Counted from the stretch's first letter, positions 8,163 to 16,667 are shown. The stretch: 57,173 nt of DNA from an uncultured Collinsella sp. (GCA_900541645.1 UQKQ01000011.1:1-57173); one strand, 5' to 3'. The notes: generated from the sequence alone by a model not told the origin. Numbers and translations are program-made.

Positions 8163-9185
8163 ATGGCGCAGATGAGAATCAAGGACATTGCCGCCGAGGC
8201 GGGCGTGAGCCCGGCCACGGTCTCGCGCTATCTCAACAACCGCCCCGGGCAGATGACCGAGGAAACCCGCGCTCGCATCGCGGCGGTTATCGAGCGCACT
8301 GGCTATCGCCCACGTGCCGCTGCACGCAATCTACGCAGCTCACGCACCAACCTCATCGGCGTGATTCTGGCCGACATCACCAACCCGTTCTCCAGCGCCA
8401 TGCTCGAAGGGCTTTCCGCCAGTGCCGCCGCGCGCGGCTGCTCGCTTATGACGGCCATTAGCGGCAATGACCCCGCCAAGGAAGCAGAGTCGCTCACTAG
8501 ACTTATCGATGCCGGCGTGGACGGCCTGGTCGTCAACACCTGCGGCGGCAACGACGAGGCAATCGTCGCGGCAGCGGGACGCCTGCCCGTTGTGCTGCTC
8601 GACCGCGATGTTGCCGCCGGCGGTGTCGATCTGGTGACCTCTAACAACCGCGAGCTGGTTGCCGGCCTGGTAGACGCCTTGGCCGCTGCTGGCAGCGAGC
8701 GCCTGTGTCTGCTCACCGAGGCAAGCGATGACAGCCCCGTGCGTCGCGAGCGCGCCGAGGGCTTTGCCGACGAGCTTTCGCGCCGCGGCCTGGCCGGCGA
8801 GGTCGTCACCTTGGCGGACGGTGGCGCCACGGGTGTCAGTCGCCTGGACGAGACCATCCGCGGCTATGCAGGCAAAAAGCTCGGCCTTATCGCTGTCAAC
8901 GGCCTGGTCTTCCTGCGTCTGACCGAGGCTCTGGCGCAGCTTGGTCCCTCGCTGCCGGCGGGGCTCAAGATCGCGACGTTTGACGATTACCCCTGGAACC
9001 ATGTGCTCTTTGGCGGTGTGACCACGGCCGCGCAGGACACCCTCACCATTGCCGAGCGCGTAGTCGAGCGTCTGTCCGAGCGCATCGACGTTGTCACCAC
9101 TACGGTAGGCGAGGCCGCAAGGCTGGCTCCCAAGCGCATCGAGATCCCCGGTCACATCGAACACCGCGCCTCGACCTCGCTCTAG
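8163..9185 (+). CDS. LacI family transcriptional regulator
   Basis: A 340-residue LacI/GalR repressor. The helix-turn-helix and hinge lie at residues 5-60 (MRIKDIAAEAGVSPATVSRYLNNRPGQMTEETRARI, then GYRPRAAARNLRSS). A periplasmic-binding-protein-like effector domain follows (LIGVILADITNPFSSAMLEG and the DGLVVNTCGG segment), ending near residue 335. The frame opens at 8115. ATG 8163 is chosen because the family begins a few residues before the HTH. No sugar operon lies next to it in this window, so the effector is unknown. It is separated from the next gene by a short promoter-bearing gap. Confidence 0.92.
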   Translation: MAQMRIKDIAAEAGVSPATVSRYLNNRPGQMTEETRARIAAVIERTGYRPRAAARNLRSSRTNLIGVILADITNPFSSAMLEGLSASAAARGCSLMTAISGNDPAKEAESLTRLIDAGVDGLVVNTCGGNDEAIVAAAGRLPVVLLDRDVAAGGVDLVTSNNRELVAGLVDALAAAGSERLCLLTEASDDSPVRRERAEGFADELSRRGLAGEVVTLADGGATGVSRLDETIRGYAGKKLGLIAVNGLVFLRLTEALAQLGPSLPAGLKIATFDDYPWNHVLFGGVTTAAQDTLTIAERVVERLSERIDVVTTTVGEAARLAPKRIEIPGHIEHRASTSL

Positions 9186-9194
9186 CCTGTGTGA

Positions 9195-9212
9195 TATTAT
9201 ATAGACAATGTC
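9195..9212 (+). promoter_or_regulatory. Promoter -10 and short palindrome before the hybrid antitoxin gene
   Basis: TATTAT (9195-9200) is a good -10. It is followed by the odd-length palindrome GACAATGTC (9204-9212), then the AGGAGG SD. The palindrome lies where an antitoxin could autorepress. That it does is inference. Confidence 0.35.
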
Positions 9213-9227
9213 ATACAGGAGGTGCCC

Positions 9228-9722
9228 ATGGCTGCGTCTGTGCTGAGTGTGCGAGTGGACTCGTCAATTAAAGATTCATTTGCCGAGCTGTGCGAAGAAC
9301 TTGGCATGACTTCGTCTGTTGCGGTCAATATGTTTATGAGACAGATGCTGCGCGAGCGCTCGCTGCCGTTTGTTCCTTCACTCGGTAAAAGCTCTGCGAG
9401 CGAAAGCGCTGCGGCGGGCATTTTGGATACTGCTCAGATTGAGTCAGCCGTCCGCGAGGCGGCCAGCCCGATTCCCGCCATCAAAACCGTGATTCTATTT
9501 GGCTCGTATGCCCGTGGCGAAGCGCGTGCCGATAGCGATATCGACTTACGTCTCGAAGTTGATCGCGAGCAGGGCTTTGGTCTTTTCGCGTTGTCGGCGT
9601 TTGGTGAGGCGGTGCGCAAAGAAACCGGGAGGCAGGTCGACCTTGTCTCGAGTGACGATCTTGATGACGATCTTGCCGCGGTAATCGAGCGCGAAGGAGT
9701 GATCCTTTATGATCGCGCGTAA
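9228..9722 (+). CDS. Fusion antitoxin: RelB/DinJ-type RHH domain plus MNT nucleotidyltransferase
   Basis: This 164-residue protein joins two antitoxin modules. Residues 1-46 (VRVDSSIKDSFAELCEELGM, then SSVAVNMFMRQMLRERSLPF) match the RelB/DinJ ribbon-helix-helix antitoxins. Residues 76-164 are a minimal nucleotidyltransferase with the full GSx10DxD signature (G92 S93, D104, D106), as in MntA antitoxins. The linker is rich in Ser and Ala. ATG 9228 follows a perfect AGGAGG. The gene overlaps the downstream HepT gene by 14 nt, so translation is probably coupled. In MntA-HepT pairs the NTase adds AMP to the toxin. The extra RHH domain could give DNA binding and autoregulation that MntA alone lacks. 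Confidence 0.85.
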   Translation: MAASVLSVRVDSSIKDSFAELCEELGMTSSVAVNMFMRQMLRERSLPFVPSLGKSSASESAAAGILDTAQIESAVREAASPIPAIKTVILFGSYARGEARADSDIDLRLEVDREQGFGLFALSAFGEAVRKETGRQVDLVSSDDLDDDLAAVIEREGVILYDRA

Positions 9723-10080
9723 GTCAGACTGTCTCCGCGCCCAAGAGGTCTTGGAGGCCATCGCTGAAACGAACGAGCGCATCAAGGTTTTTGATATCAC
9801 CGAGGACCAGTTTCTGCATGCGAATGACGTGCGGACGAGGGCGTTGGCGGACTCCCTTTTGATGTGCGCGCTTAGGGTGACGGAAGAAGCGGGCAAGTTG
9901 TCGGAACGCTCGCAGCGGCTTCATCCCGAAATTGAGTGGCGCGGAATTATCGGCATGAGAAATTATCTTGCGCATGATTACGGCAATGTTGACCGCTCGG
10001 TTGTTTGGGATGCAGTGACGATGGAGTTCCCTACGCTGGAACGAGCGTGTAGGCAAATTGTTTCCGAATCTGAACGCTAG
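9709..10080 (+). CDS. hepT: HepT-like (DUF86) toxin, HEPN-superfamily RNase
   Basis: A 123-residue, mostly helical protein with the HEPN/HepT catalytic signature Rx4HxY: R84, H89, Y91 in RNYLAHDY. The family degrades RNA and is neutralised by the partner NTase, which modifies the motif tyrosine. An AAGGAG SD (9693-9698) inside the antitoxin gene precedes the ATG, and the frames overlap by 14 nt. All motif residues are intact, so the pair is probably functional. Start and length fit the family (110-140 residues). Confidence 0.85.
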   Translation: MIARKSDCLRAQEVLEAIAETNERIKVFDITEDQFLHANDVRTRALADSLLMCALRVTEEAGKLSERSQRLHPEIEWRGIIGMRNYLAHDYGNVDRSVVWDAVTMEFPTLERACRQIVSESER

Positions 10081-10214
10081 CCGCTCGTTCGCAACGGCCT
10101 GTTCGCGCACGTTTTTTGAGCGCTTGATACGCTTTAACCCTGCGGAAACATTTTTCTGCGATAGTATCTGCGGTATAGACCAGTCGAAACCCGCCCGAAA
10201 GAAAGGGGAGCGAC

Positions 10215-11552
10215 ATGAACCAGCAGAACATCGATTACGTACTCCGCTCCGTAGAGCAGCGTGACATCCGCTTTGTGCGTCTGTGGTTTGTCGACATTCT
10301 CGGCCGCCTCAAGAACTTTGCCATCAGCCCCGAGGACCTCGAGGTCGCTTTTGAGGAGGGTATTGGCTTTGACGGCTCCGCCATCGAGGGCTTTGCCACG
10401 CCCGAGGAAGCCGACATGCTGGCGTTCCCCGATGCTTCGACCTTCCAGATCCTGCCGTGGCGCCCGAGCCACAACGGCGTCGCCCGCGTGTTCTGCGACG
10501 TGTGCACTCCCGATCGCAAGCCGTTTGCCGGCGACCCGCGCGATGCCCTGCGCCGCATGTTCCATAAGGCCGAGAAGGCCGGCTACCTGCTCAACGTCGG
10601 TGCCGAGCTGGAGTATTACTACTTCCCCGACGAGCACACGCCCGAGCCTCTCGACAACGTGGGCTACTTCGATCTTTCGGTGAGCGATGCCGCCCGCGAC
10701 CTGCGTCGCAACACAGTCCTCACGCTCGAGAAGATGTCCGTGCCCGTGGAGTACACCTTCCACGCCGCCGGTCGCTCACAGCACGGCATGAGCCTGCGCC
10801 ACGCCGAGGCCCTGAGCATGTCCGACGCCATTACCACGGCCAAACTCATCATTAAGCAGCAGGCTTACGAGAGCGGCTGCCACGCCTCCTTTATGCCCAA
10901 GCCGCTGGCGGGCGAGGACGGCAGCGCCATGTTTTTGCATCAGTCGCTGTTCGATCACGACGGCAACAACGTCTTTTGGGGCGAGGACGACGAGAGGTAC
11001 CATCTTTCCGATATCGCCAAGCACTATATGGCCGGTATCTTGGCGCACGCGCGCGAGATCAGTGCTATCACCAACCCCACCGTCAATTCGTACAAGCGCA
11101 TCACCACGGGCGGCGACTCCGTGCCGCAGTACGCCACGTGGGGCCTGCGCAACCGCGCAAGTATGATCCGCATCCCGGTCTACAAGCCCGGCAAGCAGCT
11201 TTCCACGCGCATCGAGCTTCGCAGCCCCGATCCCATGGCAAACCCGTACCTGGTCAACGCCGTCACGCTGGCGGCCGGGCTTGACGGCATCGAGCACAAG
11301 CTGGAGCTCCCGCCCGAGGCCACGGCCGAGACGCTCAAGCTTACCGGCCGTCAGATGCTCGAGGCCGGTTACGCGCCGCTGCCGCGCTCGCTCAAAGAGG
11401 CGCTCGACATCTTTGAGGACTCGCAGTTTATGAAGGATGCCCTCGGCGAGCACATCCATAGCTTCTTCCTCAAAAAGAAGCGTGACGAGTGGCATAAGTT
11501 CGAATCCACGATCACCGAATGGGAGATCAAGCACTACCTGGCGAACTCCTAA
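10215..11552 (+). CDS. glnA: Glutamine synthetase, type I
   Basis: A 445-residue GSI. It has the beta-grasp N-domain (FVDILGRLKNFAI), the GFDGSAIEGF segment, ATP/metal sites AELEYYYF, HAAGRSQHGMSL and NPTVNSYKRI, and RNRASMIRIP with the glutamate/ammonia-site arginines. It makes glutamine from glutamate, NH4+ and ATP in the cytosol. The usual adenylylation loop motif of the GSI-beta type is not seen near the C-terminus, and the length fits the GSI-alpha type, so control by GlnE is unlikely. The SD AAAGGGGAG precedes ATG. The next gene, 50 bp on, encodes a GlnR-like regulator, which suggests a shared nitrogen-control unit. Confidence 0.96.
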   Translation: MNQQNIDYVLRSVEQRDIRFVRLWFVDILGRLKNFAISPEDLEVAFEEGIGFDGSAIEGFATPEEADMLAFPDASTFQILPWRPSHNGVARVFCDVCTPDRKPFAGDPRDALRRMFHKAEKAGYLLNVGAELEYYYFPDEHTPEPLDNVGYFDLSVSDAARDLRRNTVLTLEKMSVPVEYTFHAAGRSQHGMSLRHAEALSMSDAITTAKLIIKQQAYESGCHASFMPKPLAGEDGSAMFLHQSLFDHDGNNVFWGEDDERYHLSDIAKHYMAGILAHAREISAITNPTVNSYKRITTGGDSVPQYATWGLRNRASMIRIPVYKPGKQLSTRIELRSPDPMANPYLVNAVTLAAGLDGIEHKLELPPEATAETLKLTGRQMLEAGYAPLPRSLKEALDIFEDSQFMKDALGEHIHSFFLKKKRDEWHKFESTITEWEIKHYLANS

Positions 11553-11602
11553 TCGCGCTGGCTTGTCCCAGTACGATTGAGCTCATTTCTTTGGAGGCCG
11601 AT

Positions 11603-12265
11603 ATGTCCGAAAAGAGTGCCCTGTTCATGGCGCGCACGACGCGCTTCCACGAGTTTGCCCGCAGCTTGACGACTACCCTGGGTGTCGAGGTGAGCCTGGC
11701 CACCCCCGATTCGCCGACTGCGGCGCACGATTTTGACTTGCTGATTCTCGATTCCGATGGCATCCGCAGCGACCGCATCGATCAGATTGCCAAGTGGCTT
11801 GACGACCGCGGCGGCGTTCCCATGTTGGTGATCGTCGACGACGAGGCGCTCGGTACCTTGCGCCTGCCCAATCACGCGCATGCCGACTTTGTATGCCCCA
11901 CGGCGACGCCCAACGAGCTCAAGGCGCGCGCGCAGCGCCTGATGGGCGAGGAGGAGACCGTCACCGCCGACGATGTGCTCAATATCGATAACCTCGAGAT
12001 CAACCTGGCCACCTACCAGGTGACGCTCGATAACGAGCCCATCGACCTGACGCTGATGGAGTACTCGCTGCTGAGCTTTTTGGCGACGCACCCCAACCGT
12101 GCCTACAGCCGCGAAGTGCTGCTGCACCGCGTGTGGGGCTTTGAGTACTGCGGCGGCACGCGTACCGTCGACGTGCACATTCGACGCATCCGCTCCAAGG
12201 TGGGCCCGCAGATTGCGGCACACATCACCACCGTCCGCGGCGTGGGCTATCTGTTTAAGGACTAG
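11603..12265 (+). CDS. glnR: GlnR-like orphan OmpR-family response regulator
   Basis: A 220-residue protein with a degenerate receiver domain (about 1-118) and an intact OmpR-type winged helix (about 125-218: LTLMEYSLLSFLATHPNRAYSRE, VWGFEYCGGTRTVDVHIRRIRSKVG, TTVRGVGYLF). The N-terminal acidic pair that binds Mg2+ in true receivers is absent (SALFMARTTRF), while an aspartate remains in LLILDSDG. This pattern, and the effector sequence FxYCGGTRTVDVH, match actinobacterial GlnR, a phosphorylation-independent nitrogen regulator. Position just after glnA supports that. The frame is open upstream into glnA, but ATG 11603 has TTGGAGG. No sensor kinase is nearby. Confidence 0.75.
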   Translation: MSEKSALFMARTTRFHEFARSLTTTLGVEVSLATPDSPTAAHDFDLLILDSDGIRSDRIDQIAKWLDDRGGVPMLVIVDDEALGTLRLPNHAHADFVCPTATPNELKARAQRLMGEEETVTADDVLNIDNLEINLATYQVTLDNEPIDLTLMEYSLLSFLATHPNRAYSREVLLHRVWGFEYCGGTRTVDVHIRRIRSKVGPQIAAHITTVRGVGYLFKD

Positions 12266-12269
12266 ATTT

Positions 12270-12306
12270 CCACCACAAAGGGGACAGGCACCTTTTTTGT
12301 GGTTTT
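12270..12306 (+). repeat. GGGACAG-core palindrome, CCACCACAAA stem type
   Basis: CCACCACAAAGGGGACAGGC, then ACC and a T-rich arm ending TTTGTGG. It starts 5 bp after the glnR-like stop. It matches copies at 26818, 28421, 29381 and 38271. The T-run inside the right arm could let it act as a terminator. Confidence 0.7.
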
Positions 12307-12418
12307 GCCGTAGGCAGGGTCCTTTTGGGTCTGCAACAGAACTTAAGCCTTCCTAAAAGATTGCGTTCTCATACACGTTCGCCCGCATATTGGGGTACAA
12401 CTCAACGTGAACAATGAT

Positions 12419-12445
12419 GGCCCGCCACATGTTTGGCGGGCCTTT
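12419..12445 (+). terminator. Terminator-like hairpin just upstream of htrA
   Basis: GGCCCGCC (12419-12426) and GGCGGGCC (12435-12442) form a perfect 8-bp stem with TTT after it. It ends only 27 bp before the htrA ATG. It either ends the glnA transcript or lies in the htrA leader as an attenuator. Confidence 0.6.
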
Positions 12446-12471
12446 GGTTATTTGACGAAAGGATCGCAGCC

Positions 12472-13932
12472 ATGAGCGAGAACGATTCCCAGCGTCCCCA
12501 GGATGCGGGCAATGCCGGCGAGACCCAGCAGCAGCCGCGCGTGCAGGTGGAGTCGACGCCTGCCGACGGAAACATTCCCTACGTGCAGGCATACGACACG
12601 CAGACCGGCAAGCCGCTGAGCGGCCAACAGGTTGTAAACAAGCACACGGTGGTCAAGACCAAGACCAAAAAGCTGCCGATCTTTATTACGGCGCTTGCCG
12701 GCTGTGCCTGCGGCGCCCTGCTGGTCATCGCACTCATTATGAGCGGCACGCTCGATATCGGTGGTGGCAAGAATGCCGTGACGGCGGGCGCTTCGGGTTC
12801 ATCGACGCAAAAGATCACCATTGACTCCGAGGATACTACGCTGGCCGAGGCCGTTTCCGCCAAGGCCCTGCCCTCCGTCGTTTCCATCACTGCCACTTCG
12901 AGCGGCAGCCAGAATGGCTCGCTTTCGCAGTCTGCTGACGAGTCGGATAGCTCGGGCAGCGTCGGTTCGGGCGTGGTGCTCGATACCGAGGGCCACATCC
13001 TCACCAACAACCACGTGGTCGATGGTTACGACCAGTACGTGGTGACCATGGACGACGGCACTACCTACGAGGCCGAGTTCGTGGGCAACGATGCTTCGAG
13101 CGACCTAGCCGTCATCAAGCTCAAGGACGCCGACGCCTCCAAGCTCACGCCGATCGAGATCGGCGATTCCTCCAAGCTCAACGTGGGCGAGTGGGTCATG
13201 GCGATCGGCTCGCCGTTCGGCAACGAGCAGTCTGTTTCCACTGGTATCGTCTCGGCGCTCTACCGCTCCACGGCCATGAGCTCTACCAGCGGTAACACCA
13301 TCTATGCCAACATGATCCAGACAGATGCCGCCATCAACCCGGGCAACTCCGGCGGCGCGCTCGTCAACGACAACGGCGAGCTCGTGGGTATCAACTCTCT
13401 TATCGAGAGCTACTCGGGCTCCAGCTCGGGCGTGGGTTTTGCCATTCCCGTTAACTACGCCAAGAACATTGCCGACCAGATTATCGACGGCAAGACGCCG
13501 GTGCATCCGTACCTGGGCGCTACGCTTTCGAGCGTCAACGCGCTCAACGCTCGCACCAACAAGCTGAGCACCGATAGCGGCGCGTACGTGGCGAGCGTCG
13601 TCGAGGACGGTCCCGCCGCCAAGGCTGGCATCCAAGAGGGCGACGTCATCACCAAGCTGGGCGACGACGAGATCACGAGCGCCGATGGCCTGATTATCGC
13701 ACTGCGCAGCCACGAGGTGGGCGAGAAGGTCGAGATCACGCTCATGCGCGGCAAGGAAGAGAAGAAGGTCACGGTTGAACTGGGCTCCGACGAGGAGCTG
13801 CAGAACCAGCAGCAGGACGACAGCGCGACCGACACCGGCAACGGCGGTATTACCGACGAACAGCTGCGCCAGTACCTGGAGGAGCTGCTAGGCCAGCAGG
13901 GCCAGGGGCAAGGCCACGGCCAGGGTTTCTAA
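12472..13932 (+). CDS. htrA: HtrA/DegP-like membrane-anchored serine protease (S1C) with PDZ domain
   Basis: A 486-residue protein. It has a disordered, Gln-rich cytosolic N-terminus (1-65), one transmembrane helix (about 71-91, FITALAGCACGALLVIALIMSG), a Ser/Thr linker, and a trypsin-like domain with the triad H181 (NNHVVDG), D211 (SSDLAVI) and S293 (GNSGGAL). One PDZ domain lies at about 375-455. The C-terminus is a Gln/Gly-rich tail. It degrades or refolds damaged extracytoplasmic proteins. ATG 12472 has a GAAAGGA SD. A TTG upstream in frame has none. A strong terminator follows at 13959. Confidence 0.95.
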   Translation: MSENDSQRPQDAGNAGETQQQPRVQVESTPADGNIPYVQAYDTQTGKPLSGQQVVNKHTVVKTKTKKLPIFITALAGCACGALLVIALIMSGTLDIGGGKNAVTAGASGSSTQKITIDSEDTTLAEAVSAKALPSVVSITATSSGSQNGSLSQSADESDSSGSVGSGVVLDTEGHILTNNHVVDGYDQYVVTMDDGTTYEAEFVGNDASSDLAVIKLKDADASKLTPIEIGDSSKLNVGEWVMAIGSPFGNEQSVSTGIVSALYRSTAMSSTSGNTIYANMIQTDAAINPGNSGGALVNDNGELVGINSLIESYSGSSSGVGFAIPVNYAKNIADQIIDGKTPVHPYLGATLSSVNALNARTNKLSTDSGAYVASVVEDGPAAKAGIQEGDVITKLGDDEITSADGLIIALRSHEVGEKVEITLMRGKEEKKVTVELGSDEELQNQQQDDSATDTGNGGITDEQLRQYLEELLGQQGQGQGHGQGF

Positions 13933-13958
13933 CGAACCGTATCGCACATATCGAAGCC

Positions 13959-14000
13959 AGAGGGGCTGTCCCGCCAACGCAGGACAGCCCCTCTTTTCTT
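13959..14000 (+). terminator. Rho-independent terminator of htrA
   Basis: AGAGGGGCTGTCC and GGACAGCCCCTCT pair perfectly over 13 bp with a 10-nt loop, followed by TTTCTT. Confidence 0.92.
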
Positions 14001-14068
14001 ATTGATCCCTTGGGGACGGAGGAAAACGGATCACTTGGGGCTGACAAGAGGCCTGGTTCGGAATGGTC

Positions 14069-14271
14069 TGGACAGTTAGTTCAGATACGTATAAATCTGG
14101 GGCAGCTTGGGATGCGTTTTGAGCAATTTTTGATTGGGATGGGGCACGAATTGGTGTTTGGAAGGGAGAGTGGGACGTTTACATGGTCTCGAGGAGCCCA
14201 AATTAGTTGAAACAGGGGTGTTCGTGCCTGATCCAGCTCTAGGATTTATACGTATCTGAACTAACTGTCCA
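14069..14271. mobile_element. 203-bp MITE-like element with 29-bp terminal inverted repeats
   Basis: Bases 14069-14097 and 14243-14271 are perfect 29-bp inverted repeats, beginning TGGACAGTTAGTTCAG and ending in its complement. The outer ends are TG...CA, as in IS3-type elements. The 145-bp interior has no convincing gene. It lies between the htrA terminator and ligA. The lack of a transposase and the short length fit a non-autonomous element. No clear target duplication was found. Confidence 0.65.
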
Positions 14272-14379
14272 CCCCAGTCTGGCGGCTGCCGATTCGGTGC
14301 GGTTCGAAAGGGTTATTCGACCCCATTGCGACCGGTGGTACTCTTGTATCCGTTTGAAATCGAGCGAAGGAGTGCCGCT

Positions 14380-16608
14380 ATGGAGCAATCGAGCCTGTTT
14401 GGTGACGGTGTGGACATCGATACCAAAACGCCCGCGAGCGCAGATGCCGCTGCACCGGCCGACGCCCATGCCCAGGCGGCAGCGCGCGCGGCTGAGCTGC
14501 GCCACGAGCTCGATTACCACGCGTACCGCTACTACATGCTCGACGCACCCGAGATTACGGACGCCGCCTTTGACAAAATGCTCGTTGAGCTGCAGGAGAT
14601 CGAGGCGGCCTATCCCGACCTGGTGACGCCCGACAGCTATACCCAGCGCGTGGGCGGATACGTGAGCGAGCAGTTTACGCCTGTCACGCACATGGCACGC
14701 ATGTATTCCATGGACGATGCCATGGACCTGGACGAGCTCGACGCGTGGCTCCAGCGCACCGAGGATGCGCTCGGTGCCGGCAGCGTCACCTATACCTGCG
14801 AGCTTAAGATCGACGGCCTGGGCGTGGCACTTACCTACCAAAACGGCACCTTCGTACGTGCGGCCACACGTGGCGATGGCGCCACGGGCGAGGACGTGTC
14901 GCTCAACGTGCGCACTATCAAGGATGTGCCCATGCACCTGTCCGAGCCGGCGCTCGCCCACATGGGCGTCGACCGCGAGCGCGCCATCGAGGTGCGCGGC
15001 GAGGTCTATATGCCCAAGGGCAGCTTTGTTCGTCTAAACGAAGAGGCCGATGCCGAGGGCCGCGACCCCTTTGCCAACCCGCGCAACGCCGCCGCCGGTA
15101 GCCTGCGCCAAAAGGATCCCAAGGTCACGGCGCGCCGCGATCTGGCCACCTTTATCTACGCCATCGCCGATACCGACCCGCTGCACGTCCACAGCCAGCG
15201 CGAATTCCTCGATTGGCTGCGTAGCGCCGGCTTTAGCGTCAACCCTAACGTGGCTCGTTGCGCCACGCCGGCCGAGGTCCACGAGTTCTGCGCCCAGGCC
15301 CTCGAGCATCGCGGTGATCTGGACTACGACATCGACGGCGTGGTCGTAAAGGTCGACAGCTTCCAGCAGCAGCTCGACCTGGGCTTTACCGCTCGCGCGC
15401 CGCGCTGGGCCATTGCCTTTAAGTTCCCGCCCGAGGAAAAGCAGACCGTCCTGCGCGAGATTCGCATCCAGGTGGGCCGCACCGGCGTGCTCACGCCGGT
15501 CGCCGAGTTCGATCCGGTGACGGTTGCCGGCTCCACCATCGCGCGCGCCACGCTGCACAACATCGACGAGATTCGCCGCAAGAACGTGCGCGAGGGCGAC
15601 ACTATCATCGTGCACAAGGCGGGCGACGTAATCCCCGAGGTCGTGGGCCCGGTGCTCGACAAGCGCCCGGCCGATTCGGTCGACTGGCACATGCCCGAGG
15701 TCTGCCCCGTGTGCGGCAGCCCCGTGGTCCACGAGGACGGCGAGGTTGCCTACCGCTGCGTGTCCATCGACTGCCCCGCGCAGCTCAAGGAGCGCCTGCT
15801 CCACTGGGTGAGCCGCGGCTGCATGGACGTTGACGGCCTGGGCGACGAGATTGTCGACAAGATGATCGCCGCCGGGCTTATCCACGATGTCGCGGACTTC
15901 TACCAGCTCACGGTCGACGACATCGCAGGCCTGGACACGGGCCGCGTGTACGCCAGCTCTAACAGCAAAAAGGGCGTCAAAAAGGGTGACCCCATCCCGG
16001 TGGGCCTCAAGACGGCCGAGAAAATCATCGCCGAGCTCAACAAGTCCAAGAGCCAGCCGCTCGGTCGCGTGCTGTTTGCCCTGGGCATCCGCCACGTGGG
16101 CAAGAGCGTGGGCGAGGTCATCGCCGAGCGATTCCTGTCGATCGACAAGCTCATCTTGGCGAGCGAAGAGGACATCGCCGAGTGTGAGGGCATCGGTCCC
16201 AAGATTGCGGCGAGCGTCAAGCAGTTCCTCGCCGTGCCCGAAAACCTTGCCGTGCTGGAGCGCTTGCGTCAGGCGGGTCTGTCGCTCGAGGTTGACTTGG
16301 GCGCCGCGCACGCGCAAGCCGCAGCCGACGCTGGCGTGGCAGGCGAGCTCGCCGACGCACAGCCACTCGCGGGTCTGACCTTCGTGCTCACCGGCACGCT
16401 CGTCAACCGCACGCGCGACGAGGCGGGTGCGGCGCTCAAGGTACTCGGCGCCAAGGTTTCGGGCAGCGTGTCGAAGAAGACGAGCTATCTGGTCGCCGGC
16501 CCCAAAGCGGGCTCCAAGCTCACCAAGGCCGAGCAACTGGGCGTACCCGTGCTGGACGAGGACGCACTCGAGCAGATCTTGGCTACTGGCCAGGTGCCCC
16601 AGGCTTAG
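14380..16608 (+). CDS. ligA: NAD-dependent DNA ligase
   Basis: A 742-residue LigA. It has domain Ia (HAYRYYMLDAPEITDAAFD) and an adenylation domain with the catalytic lysine K143 in CELKIDG. DGATGEDVS, the OB fold and the four-cysteine zinc finger (CPVCGSPV...CVSIDCPAQ) follow. Helix-hairpin-helix repeats lie at about 500-620 and a BRCT domain at about 660-742 (LAGLTFVLTGTL). It seals nicks in replication and repair. ATG 14380 follows GAAGGAG. The first 40 residues form an Ala-rich extension. It is convergent with the MerR gene across a bidirectional terminator. Confidence 0.97.
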   Translation: MEQSSLFGDGVDIDTKTPASADAAAPADAHAQAAARAAELRHELDYHAYRYYMLDAPEITDAAFDKMLVELQEIEAAYPDLVTPDSYTQRVGGYVSEQFTPVTHMARMYSMDDAMDLDELDAWLQRTEDALGAGSVTYTCELKIDGLGVALTYQNGTFVRAATRGDGATGEDVSLNVRTIKDVPMHLSEPALAHMGVDRERAIEVRGEVYMPKGSFVRLNEEADAEGRDPFANPRNAAAGSLRQKDPKVTARRDLATFIYAIADTDPLHVHSQREFLDWLRSAGFSVNPNVARCATPAEVHEFCAQALEHRGDLDYDIDGVVVKVDSFQQQLDLGFTARAPRWAIAFKFPPEEKQTVLREIRIQVGRTGVLTPVAEFDPVTVAGSTIARATLHNIDEIRRKNVREGDTIIVHKAGDVIPEVVGPVLDKRPADSVDWHMPEVCPVCGSPVVHEDGEVAYRCVSIDCPAQLKERLLHWVSRGCMDVDGLGDEIVDKMIAAGLIHDVADFYQLTVDDIAGLDTGRVYASSNSKKGVKKGDPIPVGLKTAEKIIAELNKSKSQPLGRVLFALGIRHVGKSVGEVIAERFLSIDKLILASEEDIAECEGIGPKIAASVKQFLAVPENLAVLERLRQAGLSLEVDLGAAHAQAAADAGVAGELADAQPLAGLTFVLTGTLVNRTRDEAGAALKVLGAKVSGSVSKKTSYLVAGPKAGSKLTKAEQLGVPVLDEDALEQILATGQVPQA

Positions 16609-16627
16609 CGCATCGATAGCCAAATTG

Positions 16628-16667
16628 AAGAACCGCCCGGAAGCACGATGCCTTCCGGGCGGTTCTT
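16628..16667. terminator. Bidirectional terminator between ligA and the MerR gene
   Basis: AAGAACCGCCCGGAAG (16628-16643) and its complement (16652-16667) form a perfect 16-bp stem between two convergent genes. The right arm overlaps the stop of the minus-strand gene. Confidence 0.85.

Noticed and set aside
14010..14210. Small frame inside the MITE-like element
   Set aside because: No SD, crosses the inverted repeat end, and resembles nothing recognisable.
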